A program made the translations under genes and the position numbers. From Sphingomonas sp. SORGH_AS_0950 (GTDB lineage: Bacteria > Pseudomonadota > Alphaproteobacteria > Sphingomonadales > Sphingomonadaceae), in assembly GCF_030818415.1 (NCBI RefSeq), contig NZ_JAUTAE010000001.1:3994001-4058000 (forward strand): 64,000 nt of DNA, given 5' to 3'. The notes under the pieces are model-generated. The model saw only the letters and a list, made by a program, of their open reading frames with translations, was not told the origin of the DNA and made no database searches. Each line of letters begins with the position of its first letter. Positions within the stretch are counted from its first letter, which is position 1. Positions 9,464 through 18,496 of this stretch are shown here, one piece after another.

Positions 9464-10645
9464 ATGATCATTTCCGCCCCCACGGATTTCCGCGAGGCGG
9501 CCCGGTGCCGCCTGCCGCGCTTCCTGTTCGACTATATCGATGGCGGCGCCGTCACCGAATCCACCATGGTCGGCAATGTCGACGCCTTGCAGCGGGTCGC
9601 GCTGCGCCAGCGCGTCCTCAAGGGCGCGGGGGACCCCTCGCTGGCGGTGACGGTGCTGGGCCAGCCATGGGCGATGCCGGTCGCGCTGGGGCCGGTCGGG
9701 GCGACGGGAATGTATGCCCGGCGCGGCGAGGTGCAGGCGGCGCGGGCGGCGGGCCTTGCGGGCATTCCCTATGCCCTGTCCACCGTCTCGGTCGCGTCGA
9801 TCGAGGAGGTGGCGCGCGACGCGCCGGGGCAGCTCTGGTCGCAGCTCTATGTGCTCAAGGATCGCGGCTATATGCGCAACGCGCTGGACCGGGCCTGGGC
9901 GGCGGGAATGCGGACGCTGGTGTTCACCGTCGATATGCCGACGCCCGGCTCGCGCTATCGCGATCGGCGCTCCGGCATGGCCGGGCCCGCCGCGACGCTG
10001 CGCCAATATGCGCAGGCGCTCCGCCACCCGCGCTGGGCGGTCGATGTGGGATTGCGCGGCCGCCCGCTCTCCTTCGGCAATATCGAGGCCTATCTCGGCC
10101 ATTCCATGAGCATGGCCGACTATACCGGGTTTCTGGCGCGCAATTTCGACCCCGCCATCCATTGGCGCGATCTGGAATGGGTGCGCCAGGACTGGAAGGG
10201 CACCCTGATCCTCAAGGGCATTCTCGACCCCGACGACGCGCGCGAGGCGGTCCGTTTCGGGGCGGACGGGATCATCGTGTCCAACCATGGCGGGCGGCAG
10301 CTGGACGGGGCCATGCCCACCGCCACGGCGCTTCCCCCCATCGCCGATGCGGTCGCCGGGGCGATCGCGGTGCTGGCCGATTCCGGCGTGCGCTCAGGGA
10401 TCGACGTGGTGCGCATGATGGCGCTGGGCGCGGATGCGGTGCTGCTCGGCCGGGCCTATATCTATGCGCTGGCGGCGCGGGGGCAACGGGGGGTGAGCGA
10501 ACTGCTCGACCTGATCGCGGCGGACATGCGGGTGACGATGACCCTGATCGGGGCCGACCGTCCCGGCGCGATCACCCGAGACAGTCTCGCCGGATTGCCG
10601 CCCTCGGTACAGGGCCGGTCGGAGGCGCTGCGGGGCGGCGGGTGA
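9464..10645 (+). CDS. FMN-dependent L-2-hydroxyacid dehydrogenase (LldD/MdlB family)
   Basis: A 393-residue (beta/alpha)8 flavoprotein of the lactate/mandelate dehydrogenase and glycolate oxidase family. Visible landmarks are FDYIDGGA near residue 25 with the catalytic Tyr, the FMN-binding [10 protein letters not shown] stretch, and the signature [10 protein letters not shown] with catalytic His and Arg near residues 279-282. Known relatives oxidise L-lactate, S-mandelate or similar 2-hydroxy acids and pass electrons to quinone. The ATG at 9464 has GCGAGG 7 nt upstream, and a CGGGTC-GGT-GACCCG dyad at 9432-9446 lies just before it. A paralogue (10658-11779) ends 12 bp away on the opposite strand. 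Substrate is not determinable; L-lactate or mandelate are candidates. Confidence 0.87.
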   Translation: MIISAPTDFREAARCRLPRFLFDYIDGGAVTESTMVGNVDALQRVALRQRVLKGAGDPSLAVTVLGQPWAMPVALGPVGATGMYARRGEVQAARAAGLAGIPYALSTVSVASIEEVARDAPGQLWSQLYVLKDRGYMRNALDRAWAAGMRTLVFTVDMPTPGSRYRDRRSGMAGPAATLRQYAQALRHPRWAVDVGLRGRPLSFGNIEAYLGHSMSMADYTGFLARNFDPAIHWRDLEWVRQDWKGTLILKGILDPDDAREAVRFGADGIIVSNHGGRQLDGAMPTATALPPIADAVAGAIAVLADSGVRSGIDVVRMMALGADAVLLGRAYIYALAARGQRGVSELLDLIAADMRVTMTLIGADRPGAITRDSLAGLPPSVQGRSEALRGGG

Positions 10646-10657
10646 AAGGCGCGCACC

Positions 10658-11779
10658 TCAGACCAAATGACGCCGCTCCAGTCGGGTGACGTCGGGCGTC
10701 CCCAGCAGCGCCAGCGTCGTATCGACCTGCCGCCGCAGCATGGCGAGTACGGCATCGACGCCGCGCTCGCCATCCGCCGCCAGGGCATAAAGCAGCGGCC
10801 GGCCGACCAGCACGCCCTTCGCACCGGCGGCCATCGCCTTCACCACATCGGCACCGTCACGAACCCCGCTGTCCATCAGCACGGGCAGCCCGCACGCATC
10901 CGCGACGGCGGGCAGAAGGTCGATGGGGGCGGGCGCGTCCTCCAGCTGGCGGCCGCCATGGTTGGAGACGACGACACCATCCACCCCCAGCCGTTCGCAA
11001 TGCCGCGCATCCTCGGCGGAGACGATGCCCTTGACGATCAGCGTGCCGCGCCAGTCGTCGCGAAGCCGCGCCAGCGCCGTCCAGTCGAAGCTCGCATCCA
11101 TCTGGCGCGCCATCAGCGCGGCCTGCGCCTCCACGTCCCCGTCACCGGCGGCGACGAAATGGGCGAGCTGCGGAAAGCCCTGGCGCACCTGCCGGAGCGA
11201 CCAGACCGGATGACGGACGCCGTCGAGCAGGATGCGCGGCGTCATGCGCAGGGGGACGCCGAAGCCGTTGCGCCGATCGCGCACCCGGTCGCCATTCACC
11301 GCGACATCGACGGTGAGGACCAGGGTCGTGCACCCCGCGTCTCGCGCGCGGGCCACGAGCTGGTCCGCCAGCGCGCGCTGGACCACATAGAGCTGGAACC
11401 ACAATTCCCCGTCGGAGGCGCGGCGCACCGCCTCGATCGTGCTGGTCGCCGCGGTGGACAGGCAGAAGGGGATGCCCGCCCGCGCCGCCGCCCGCGCCAG
11501 GATCAGGTCCCCCTGCGGCCGCACCACGCCGGTCAGGCCCATCGGCGCGACCGCGAACGGGCTTTCCCAGGGGCGGCCGAACGGCGCGATCGCCTGTCGA
11601 CGCTGCGAGACATCGGTCAGGCGATCCGGCAGCAGCCGGGTTCGCGCGAAAGCCTCGCGGTTGCGCGAAAGGCCGCGCTCGGAACCCGCACCGCCCTCCA
11701 GATAGTCGAACACGATGCGCGGCAGCTTGCGCCGCGCGGCGTCACGATAATCGTCGAGCGTGATGAGCGCGCGGGTCAT
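10658..11779 (-). CDS. mdlB: FMN-dependent 2-hydroxyacid dehydrogenase, probable (S)-mandelate dehydrogenase
   Basis: A 373-residue member of the same flavoprotein family as the neighbouring 9464-10645 gene. It has FDYLEGGAGSE near residue 20, APMGLTGVVRP in the FMN site and [10 protein letters not shown] with catalytic His and Arg. The ATG at 11779 is one base after the stop of the ThDP enzyme, so the two are coupled. It is the last gene of a minus-strand run that also encodes a nitrilase, a ThDP decarboxylase-like enzyme and an aldehyde dehydrogenase. That set matches the mandelate pathway, so oxidation of mandelate (or 4-hydroxymandelate) to benzoylformate is the best guess. The family is certain; the substrate is inferred from context. 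Confidence 0.8.
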   Translation of the reverse strand: MTRALITLDDYRDAARRKLPRIVFDYLEGGAGSERGLSRNREAFARTRLLPDRLTDVSQRRQAIAPFGRPWESPFAVAPMGLTGVVRPQGDLILARAAARAGIPFCLSTAATSTIEAVRRASDGELWFQLYVVQRALADQLVARARDAGCTTLVLTVDVAVNGDRVRDRRNGFGVPLRMTPRILLDGVRHPVWSLRQVRQGFPQLAHFVAAGDGDVEAQAALMARQMDASFDWTALARLRDDWRGTLIVKGIVSAEDARHCERLGVDGVVVSNHGGRQLEDAPAPIDLLPAVADACGLPVLMDSGVRDGADVVKAMAAGAKGVLVGRPLLYALAADGERGVDAVLAMLRRQVDTTLALLGTPDVTRLERRHLV

Positions 11780-11780
11780 G

Positions 11781-13493
11781 TCAGTGATGGTCCAGCCACA
11801 CGTCCAGCACGGCGCAGCGCCGTTCCTCGCGCACGACCCGCAGCGCCTCGGCGATGGCATCGTCGATCTCCGCCGGGTCGCGAAGCTGTCGACCCCATGC
11901 GCCGCCCGATGCGGCGGCGATGCCGACATAATCGGGGGCGGGGTCGAACGAGGTGTCCAGATCGTCGGCATGCGCGGCATAGCCGTCCGGATGGACCGCC
12001 AGTGTCGACAGCTTGGGCGATTTCCAGCCGCGATTGTTGAAGACGATCTGCACGAACGGTGCGTCATAGCGCCGCGCCATCCAGTGCACCGAACTGGGCA
12101 CGGTGAACAGGAAGGACCCGTCGCCGGTCAGCGCCACCACCGTCGCATCGGGCCTGGCCAGCCGGACGCCGATCGCCGCCCCGCCGTTCCACCCCAGCGA
12201 TCCGCCGCCGCTCGTCGCGATCGCCCCCGGCGTGTCGAGCCGCAGGTGATCGAACACCACGCCATAGTTGGAGATCGCCTCGTTGACGAAAAGCATGTCG
12301 TCGCTTTGCGCCGCCCGCAGGCGCGACACGAAATATTCCGGCGTGATGGTTCCCGCCGGAACCGCCTCGCGCGTTCGCAGCACCGCTTCGCGCGCCGCGT
12401 GGCGATCGGCATAATGCGCGCGCCGCTCCTCGATGCGCGCGGCGGGGAGGGGCTGCGCGGCGAGCCAGTCGTCCAGCTGCGCGAGCGCGGTCGCGGCATC
12501 GGCGCGGCACACCGCCTCCGCCCCGATCCGCCACAAAGGCATCTGTTCCTTCAGCGGGTCGACATCGATGTGGAAGATTCGCGCGGCATCGCCCGGCGCC
12601 GACACGGTCGGGATCCACGGCACGTCGCTGTCGATCACCAGCACCATATCCGCCGCGGCCAGATCGGCATTCTGCTGCGGCTGATTCCATTGGTTGCCGA
12701 GATAGAGCGGGTGGCTGTGCGGGAAGTTCATCGCATTGGGCACGGATTCGAGCACCCCGATCCCCAGCCGCTCGCACAGCGTAACCAGGGGCGCGACCGC
12801 CGCCGGATTGCGGCCCAGGAAGGACGTCACGACAAGCGGCCGTCGCGCCGTCAGCAGCGCCTCGCCGATCAGGGCGACCGTTTCGGGCGGCAGCGCGCCC
12901 GGCCCGATGCAGCGCCAGGCCGCCGCCTCGTCGGGGGTCGGCGCGACCTCTTCCTCCATCACCTCGCGCGCGCCGATCAGATAGACGGGGCCCTTGGGAT
13001 CTGAACCGGCGAACTGGAAGGCGCGGTGCACCAGTTCCTTGACGTTGCGCCCGGTGCGGATCTCATTGTCGTAGCGCATATAGCCACGCACCAGGCCGCG
13101 CTGATCGTGCACATCCTGGATCCACTGGATGAACTCGTTGCGCGATCCCTTCAGCTCGCCATGCTGGGTGAAGGGGGACGCACCCGCGAAGATCAGCATC
13201 GGGGCGCGTCCCTTGGCGGCGTTGTGGACCGCACCGGCCAGCGCCTGGGTTCCGCATTCGACATGCACCACCACCGCCTGCGCCACGCCGCTCGCCAGCC
13301 AGAAGCCGTGCGCGGCGCTCATGCCGACCATTTCATTGGGGCAGGTGACGATGCGCGGGATCGGCCGCCCGGCGGCGCGCGCCTCCGCGATCGCCTCGAC
13401 CAGCGCGGGGTGGTCGCTGCCGAGGTTGGCGAAGACATGGGAAACGCCATGCTCGATCAGGGCATCGAGGAAAGCGCTGGAGGTGGTGTACAT
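11781..13493 (-). CDS. mdlC: Thiamine diphosphate enzyme, benzoylformate decarboxylase/acetolactate synthase-like
   Basis: A 570-residue ThDP enzyme with the three-domain layout of the POX/ALS/BFD family. The N-terminal Pyr domain has the activating Glu in CPNEMVGMSAAHGF and VVHVECGTQALAGAVHNA. The central domain includes VIDSDVPWIPT, and the C-terminal PP domain carries the GDG...NN cofactor motif (TGDGSFLFTVPSSVHW, then IVFNNRGW). Such sequences are often labelled simply as ThDP-requiring or acetolactate synthase-like. Between a mandelate dehydrogenase-like gene and an aldehyde dehydrogenase, benzoylformate decarboxylase is the most coherent role. Asp replaces His at the usual ALS HxxH-like active-site area (VIDSDVPW), so true acetolactate synthase is unlikely. 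The start at 13493 is chosen from homology; no strong ribosome site is visible. Confidence 0.7.
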   Translation of the reverse strand: MYTTSSAFLDALIEHGVSHVFANLGSDHPALVEAIAEARAAGRPIPRIVTCPNEMVGMSAAHGFWLASGVAQAVVVHVECGTQALAGAVHNAAKGRAPMLIFAGASPFTQHGELKGSRNEFIQWIQDVHDQRGLVRGYMRYDNEIRTGRNVKELVHRAFQFAGSDPKGPVYLIGAREVMEEEVAPTPDEAAAWRCIGPGALPPETVALIGEALLTARRPLVVTSFLGRNPAAVAPLVTLCERLGIGVLESVPNAMNFPHSHPLYLGNQWNQPQQNADLAAADMVLVIDSDVPWIPTVSAPGDAARIFHIDVDPLKEQMPLWRIGAEAVCRADAATALAQLDDWLAAQPLPAARIEERRAHYADRHAAREAVLRTREAVPAGTITPEYFVSRLRAAQSDDMLFVNEAISNYGVVFDHLRLDTPGAIATSGGGSLGWNGGAAIGVRLARPDATVVALTGDGSFLFTVPSSVHWMARRYDAPFVQIVFNNRGWKSPKLSTLAVHPDGYAAHADDLDTSFDPAPDYVGIAAASGGAWGRQLRDPAEIDDAIAEALRVVREERRCAVLDVWLDHH

Positions 13494-13560
13494 CGGGAGC
13501 TGGGCCTTGTCGCATCGCCGGTCGCCCGGCGGGGGTCGTCGTCGGGGTAAGAGGCGGCGA

Positions 13561-15018
13561 TCAGGGGATATAGTCGACCGCACCGCGCCGGATCGTCACC
13601 CAGTGCGTCGTGGTCATCTCCTCCACGATCCAGTCGCCGCCGAAACGGCCGATGCCGCTGTTCTTCTCGCCGCCGAACGGATTGAACGGCATGTCGGCGA
13701 CGGTCATGTCGTTGACATGCGTCATCCCGACGTCGAGCCCATGAGCAAAGCGCAGCCCGCGTGCCTCGTCGCGGGTGAAGACCGCGCTGGACAAGCCCGC
13801 ATCGGTGGCGTTGGCGAGTTCGAGCGCATGCGCCTCGTCCCGCGCCCGGATGACGAAGGCGATCGGCGCGAACATCTCGGATTGCGCCAGCGGGTCGTCA
13901 TTGTCGACATCGGCGAAGATGTGCGGCGGAACCACCGCGCCCGACGGCTCGCCACCGAGGACCAGGCGGAAGCGGGATTTGGCGGCGGCGAGGTGGTCGA
14001 GGTTCGCGGCCAGCTGCTTCGCGTTCATCGCAGGGCCGATCAGCGTATCCGGGTCGGCCGGATCGCCATGTTTCAGCCGCGCGGCGCAGGCGGCGAACTT
14101 CTCAACGAAGGCGTCGTGGACGCTGTCCTCCACGATCACGCGGTTGGTGCTCATGCAGATCTGGCCCTGGTGCAGGAACCGGCCAAAGGCCGCCGCCTGC
14201 GCCGCCTGGTCGAGGTCCGCATCGGCCAACACGACGAACGGGTTGTTGCCCCCCAGCTCCAGCGCGACCCGCTTGATGACCGGGGCCTCGATGGCCAGCC
14301 TGCCGATGCGCCGCCCCACCCCGGTCGAGCCGGTGAAGGACAGGAAGCGCGGGACATCATGCGTGCAGAAGCCGTCGCCGATGACGCGCGAGCTGCCGGT
14401 GACGACGTTGAACAGTCCGGGTGGCAGGCCTGCCTCTTCATAGATGCGCGCGAGCAGCAGGCCGCCGGTGACGGGGGTGTCCTCGGCCGGTTTGACGACC
14501 ACCGCATTGCCCACCGCCAGCGCGGGCGCGATCGTGCGGTGCGACAAGTGGAGCGGGAAGTTCCACGGGCTGATCACGCCGACGACGCCGATGGGGCGGC
14601 GATAGACGCGGCTTTCGGTGTCGGGCAGGTCGATCGGCAGGATGCGGCCGTTGATGCGATAGGGGATCGACGCGGCCTCGTTCAGACCGCCCATCACCGC
14701 CTGCCATTCGATTCCGGCCTTGATCCGGGTGGAACCCGATTCGGCGACCAGCCAGTCGATGATCTCGTCGCGCCGGGCCTGGACGATATTCGCGGCGCGC
14801 CGGAACAGGTCGGCCCGGACCGCCGGAGGCGTTTGCGCCCATTCTCGCTGCGCCTTGGCGGCGGCGCGATAGGCGGCATCGACGTCGGTAAGGTCGGCGG
14901 CGCGCAGGCGGAGGAGGCACTCGCCCGAATAGGGGTTGCGATCCTCCATGGTTTCGTCGCCCAAACCGGGCCGCCATGTCCCGTCGATATATTGCGCCTC
15001 GAAGCTGTAGCGGGTCAT
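13561..15018 (-). CDS. NAD(P)+-dependent aldehyde dehydrogenase, probable benzaldehyde dehydrogenase
   Basis: A 485-residue ALDH with all family signatures: SPWNFPLHLS, the cofactor FTGSTGVGRRIG, catalytic Glu in LELGGNNPF and catalytic Cys in GQICMSTNR. The C-terminal FGGEKNSGIGRFGG is typical of the aryl/benzaldehyde and vanillin dehydrogenase branch. It lies in the minus-strand run after an MFS transporter and before the ThDP enzyme, with gaps of about 55-70 bp. In the proposed pathway it would oxidise benzaldehyde (or 4-hydroxybenzaldehyde) to the acid. Family assignment is firm; the exact aldehyde is inferred from neighbours. Confidence 0.85.
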   Translation of the reverse strand: MTRYSFEAQYIDGTWRPGLGDETMEDRNPYSGECLLRLRAADLTDVDAAYRAAAKAQREWAQTPPAVRADLFRRAANIVQARRDEIIDWLVAESGSTRIKAGIEWQAVMGGLNEAASIPYRINGRILPIDLPDTESRVYRRPIGVVGVISPWNFPLHLSHRTIAPALAVGNAVVVKPAEDTPVTGGLLLARIYEEAGLPPGLFNVVTGSSRVIGDGFCTHDVPRFLSFTGSTGVGRRIGRLAIEAPVIKRVALELGGNNPFVVLADADLDQAAQAAAFGRFLHQGQICMSTNRVIVEDSVHDAFVEKFAACAARLKHGDPADPDTLIGPAMNAKQLAANLDHLAAAKSRFRLVLGGEPSGAVVPPHIFADVDNDDPLAQSEMFAPIAFVIRARDEAHALELANATDAGLSSAVFTRDEARGLRFAHGLDVGMTHVNDMTVADMPFNPFGGEKNSGIGRFGGDWIVEEMTTTHWVTIRRGAVDYIP

Positions 15019-15073
15019 CCTCTCACTCCTTTTTTCCTTGTCGGTCCATGCTATGCCGGTCGCGGGCCGGGCC

Positions 15074-16351
15074 TCAAACGGCGATGGCGGGCGTTTCGGG
15101 CCGGGCCGCCCGATGGCCGCGCCGCGGCGCGGTCTCGATCAGTGCGATGCTGGCGACCGCGCCCAGGACCAGAACGCCCGACACGGTGAGCAGCGTCGTC
15201 GGCAGCCCGGTGGTGACGGCGATGCGCCCGGCGATGCTCGGCGCGATGCCGCCGCCGAAGATCTCGCCCAGCCCGACGACCAGCCCCATCGCAGTCGAGG
15301 ACAGCGTATAGGGCACGGCCTCGCCCGCCACCGGCCCCGCGAGCAGCGCGTTCGCGCCACAGCAGCAAAAGGCGGCGAGGAACAGCAGCGCGAACAGCGG
15401 CAGCGGCGTGTGCGCGGTCAGCACCAGCGCGGCGAGCGCCGCCGCCCCGCCGAGGAACGCGGCGACCAGCGCGGGGCGGCGGCCGATCACGTCCGATATG
15501 CCGCACAGCGCGATCTGCCCCACGAAGCCGCCAAAGCCCAGGCCCGACATCACCAGCCCCATTTGCGGGCCGTCCAGCCGCACGACATCGGTCAGGAACA
15601 CCGGCGTCATCGCGCCGAGCACGAAAATGCCGCTCATCGAGCAGAAGATCGCCGGGATGGCGACCCGCACGTTGCGCCGCGCCAGCACGTCACGCCACGA
15701 TGCGCGGGGGGCGGGATCGGCCGTCGCGGCCGGGCGGGCCGTGCGGGGAGGATCGCGCAGCACCACGAACATCGCGCCCGCCAGCACGAGGCCGGGCACC
15801 GCAACGATCTGGAACACGGCGCGCCACGACGGGACGATCGCGACCAGCTGCGTGGCGATGATGGGGCCAAGCGCCAGCCCGAACAGCGCGAACGCCCCCT
15901 GGATGATGCCGAGGTTGAGCCCGCGCCGCGCCGGCCGCGACGCATCCAGCGCGGCGGCGTAGCTCGCGGGACAATAGGCCCCCTCCGCGACGCCCATCGC
16001 CAGCCTCGCGACCATCAGCATCGCCAGGCTGCCCGCCAGTCCGCTGACCCCCGACAGCAGCGAGAAGCCGATCACGGAGGCGATCACGATCCGGCGACGC
16101 CCGATGCGGTCGGCCAGATTGCCCATCAGGATCGCGAACACGCCCCATGACAGGCCGACCGCCGCGGCCAGGTTGCCCAGGTCCTGATAATCCAGCTTCA
16201 GGTCGCGCATGATCTGCGGCGCGAGCGGCATCACCAGCCAACGATCGAGCCCGACCAGCCCGAACCCCAAGGCGAGCAGTGTGATCGCGCGAAACTCATA
16301 GCGGCGGTCGCCGCTCAGGGCGCCGCCATCGGCGGTGTGGGAGGGGGTCAT
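15074..16351 (-). CDS. MFS transporter, probable aromatic acid carrier
   Basis: A 425-residue major facilitator protein with about 12 hydrophobic helices and a central hydrophilic loop near residues 195-215. Family motifs include the first-helix [12 protein letters not shown], the loop 2-3 motif [11 protein letters not shown] and a matching second-half [10 protein letters not shown]. The ATG at 16351 has GGGAGG 6 nt upstream and overlaps the nitrilase stop by ATGA, so the two genes are coupled. Its position between a nitrilase and an aldehyde dehydrogenase suggests uptake of an aromatic acid (for example mandelate or benzoate) or of the nitrile; the substrate is not shown by sequence. Confidence 0.82.
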   Translation of the reverse strand: MTPSHTADGGALSGDRRYEFRAITLLALGFGLVGLDRWLVMPLAPQIMRDLKLDYQDLGNLAAAVGLSWGVFAILMGNLADRIGRRRIVIASVIGFSLLSGVSGLAGSLAMLMVARLAMGVAEGAYCPASYAAALDASRPARRGLNLGIIQGAFALFGLALGPIIATQLVAIVPSWRAVFQIVAVPGLVLAGAMFVVLRDPPRTARPAATADPAPRASWRDVLARRNVRVAIPAIFCSMSGIFVLGAMTPVFLTDVVRLDGPQMGLVMSGLGFGGFVGQIALCGISDVIGRRPALVAAFLGGAAALAALVLTAHTPLPLFALLFLAAFCCCGANALLAGPVAGEAVPYTLSSTAMGLVVGLGEIFGGGIAPSIAGRIAVTTGLPTTLLTVSGVLVLGAVASIALIETAPRRGHRAARPETPAIAV

Positions 16352-17352
16352 AGCGCCTCCCATGTGCCAGCGTCGGGCAGCGCCGCGCCGAACGGCTCCA
16401 CCGGGCGGCGCGGCCGGGCGTTCAGCAGCAACCGCGTCGCATCGGCGCGGCAATAATGGCCGGTCGGATCGAGTGCGCTCTTGGCATGGACGATCGCGTC
16501 GAAATCGGCATCGGCATAGAGCAGCCCTTCCTCATCCTCCGGCATCGGCTCGGTCAGCGAGCGGCCATCGGGTCCGAAGATCATCGAATTGCCGCCGCCC
16601 TGCACCGCACCGGCCGCGTTGAGCAACGCCACCTTGTCGGGGGTGTCGCACAACGTGTCATAGACATCGGGCGACATCACCCCGGTCGCATGAAGGACGA
16701 AACAGCCCCCCTCCAGCGCATAGACGCGGCTGGCGGCCAGGTTCGCCTCCGCGCTCAGCCCATAAGCGATGCCCTTGTAGAGCGTGAAGGACGGCCAGGA
16801 GGCGACATGGATCTGCTCGCCCTGCGCATAGAGGGCGAACTTGCTCAGCGGCTGGACATGCTCGGCACAGCATAGCGCGCCCAGGCGGCCGATGGCGGTG
16901 TCCACCACCTTCAGGTCGGACCCGTCACCCTCGCCGAACACGGTGCGCTCGACATGGGTCGGCTTCAGCTTGCGCCGGTTGAACACCGTCGTGCCAGTGT
17001 CGTCGATCAGCATCTGGCTGATGTAGAGCGTGCTGTCGGCGCGCTCGACATAGCCGATGACGCAGTGGATGCCATGCCGCGCGGCGGCCTCGCGAATGCG
17101 GCCCAGTTCGGGGCCGTCGGCGGCCAGGGCGTTGCGGTGGTAGCGCGGCAGGAACTGCGCGCCCCATGCCGGTGCGCCCAGCCATATCCACCAGGGATAA
17201 CCCGGTATCCAGATTTCCGGAAAGGCGATCAGCTTCGCGCCGTTCGCCGCCGCCCGGGCGATCAGGCCGATGGCCTTGTCGGTGGACGCCTGCGCGTCGA
17301 GATAGACTGGCGCCGCCTGTACGACGGCGAGCCGAACCATGGGCTTCGTCAA
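16348..17352 (-). CDS. Nitrilase, arylacetonitrilase-like (candidate mandelonitrile hydrolase)
   Basis: A 334-residue carbon-nitrogen hydrolase with the Glu-Lys-Cys triad at E46 ([10 protein letters not shown]), K128 ([10 protein letters not shown]) and C162 ([10 protein letters not shown]). Residues after the catalytic Cys read A-E-H, whereas most nitrilases have W-E-H/N. As I recall, the arylacetonitrilase of Pseudomonas fluorescens EBC191 also has Cys-Cys-Ala here. The segment [20 protein letters not shown] is close to arylacetonitrilases that hydrolyse mandelonitrile. It is coupled to the MFS gene and sits in the mandelate-type cluster, so hydrolysis of (4-hydroxy)mandelonitrile to the mandelate is the proposed reaction. 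Enzyme family is firm and substrate class inferred. Confidence 0.85.
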   Translation of the reverse strand: MTKPMVRLAVVQAAPVYLDAQASTDKAIGLIARAAANGAKLIAFPEIWIPGYPWWIWLGAPAWGAQFLPRYHRNALAADGPELGRIREAAARHGIHCVIGYVERADSTLYISQMLIDDTGTTVFNRRKLKPTHVERTVFGEGDGSDLKVVDTAIGRLGALCCAEHVQPLSKFALYAQGEQIHVASWPSFTLYKGIAYGLSAEANLAASRVYALEGGCFVLHATGVMSPDVYDTLCDTPDKVALLNAAGAVQGGGNSMIFGPDGRSLTEPMPEDEEGLLYADADFDAIVHAKSALDPTGHYCRADATRLLLNARPRRPVEPFGAALPDAGTWEAL

Positions 17353-17467
17353 CGCACTCTTCCCCCTCGCTGATATGGAATGAAGGCTAGCGGCGGCATC
17401 GAACCGCGCTTGCCGCCTGCGGCCCGAAAAATGGCCCGGACCGGCATGGCGCGCCGCCGCATGCGGG

Positions 17468-18439
17468 CTATTTCGCGGCGGGCGAGGCCGCCCGCCGATA
17501 GGGATGAAGCTTTTCGTAGAACGGCCCCACCGGCCAGATCGAGCGCCGGTCCTTGGGCGTGATCATGAAGCATTCGATGTCGAGGATGCGGCCGTCGACG
17601 ATCTTGAAGATCTCATAGATCACGAAGGTGAAGGGCGCATCGGCCCTGGGTCCGTTGTTGCTGCTGATGCCGGGCACCACGTCCAGATGGCTGATCCCGA
17701 TGACCAGGCCGCGCGCGGTGTCGACGATCGGGAAGCGGCGTTCGCGGACCACCGGTATCCAGCCGAACTTGGTGACGCCGATGTCGCAACTGTCGGAGGT
17801 GATGACGTCGGGCCGGTTGGTATTGGTGGTCGGCGTCCCGTTTTCGGTCCGGTTGCAGTCGGGATGGAACGGCACGATCGTCGGATCATGTTCCTGGATC
17901 GACTGGAAATACAGGTTGGCGATGCGCCGCAACTCGGCGGCGGGGACGCGTTCCTCCGGCGGCAGGACGTCGGACCAGATCGGCTTGGGGAAATGAACGC
18001 CGTCCGGGTTGAAGAGCAGGTCGTCCTTGCCAGCCGTCAGCTGCTCGACCTCGGTGATCCGGCCGTCCGCGACCTTCAGCCGGGCGACGTACAGCGCCTG
18101 TCCTGCGTCCTTGCGGCGGACGATGCCGAAGAAGATCGCCTGCCCGGCCTCCGGGTCGACGATCGTCGATCGGCCAGTGATGATCGTGGCGTCCTTCCAC
18201 ACGCCGTCGTCGAGCCGGCCGGGCCGGCCATTCTCATACACCATCGCGCCGGGGGCGAGGGGCAGGCGGGCGGCGTCATGCGCCTCCAGCGCCAGCAGAT
18301 AGCGGTTCGTCATGTCGAGCAGGCACCCGCGATCGCAGCCCGAACGGGCGGCGGGCGCGGGGGATGCGGGCGTGCGGGGCGTGGCGGCAGCGGGTGTCGC
18401 CGCCACCACCGCCGCGATGGCCGGGAACCATGGTTTCAT
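17468..18439 (-). CDS. Secreted NTF2-like/DUF8021-type protein
   Basis: A 323-residue protein with a signal peptide ([19 protein letters not shown]) and a mature part starting with paired cysteines ([14 protein letters not shown]). Two repeated halves each look like a SnoaL/NTF2 fold: residues about 35-140 and 165-305, with further cysteines near DSCDIG and DIECFM that could form disulfides. It resembles proteins grouped as DUF8021, whose function is unknown to me. It sits between the TonB receptor and the nitrilase in a likely operon, so a periplasmic binding, lyase or accessory role for the imported substrate is possible. No catalytic residues can be named. Confidence 0.6.
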   Translation of the reverse strand: MKPWFPAIAAVVAATPAAATPRTPASPAPAARSGCDRGCLLDMTNRYLLALEAHDAARLPLAPGAMVYENGRPGRLDDGVWKDATIITGRSTIVDPEAGQAIFFGIVRRKDAGQALYVARLKVADGRITEVEQLTAGKDDLLFNPDGVHFPKPIWSDVLPPEERVPAAELRRIANLYFQSIQEHDPTIVPFHPDCNRTENGTPTTNTNRPDVITSDSCDIGVTKFGWIPVVRERRFPIVDTARGLVIGISHLDVVPGISSNNGPRADAPFTFVIYEIFKIVDGRILDIECFMITPKDRRSIWPVGPFYEKLHPYRRAASPAAK

Positions 18440-18496
18440 CGAAAGATCCTCTCTGGCGGAAGCAAAGGGGGCCGACGCGCGATCGGCCCCGATCCA

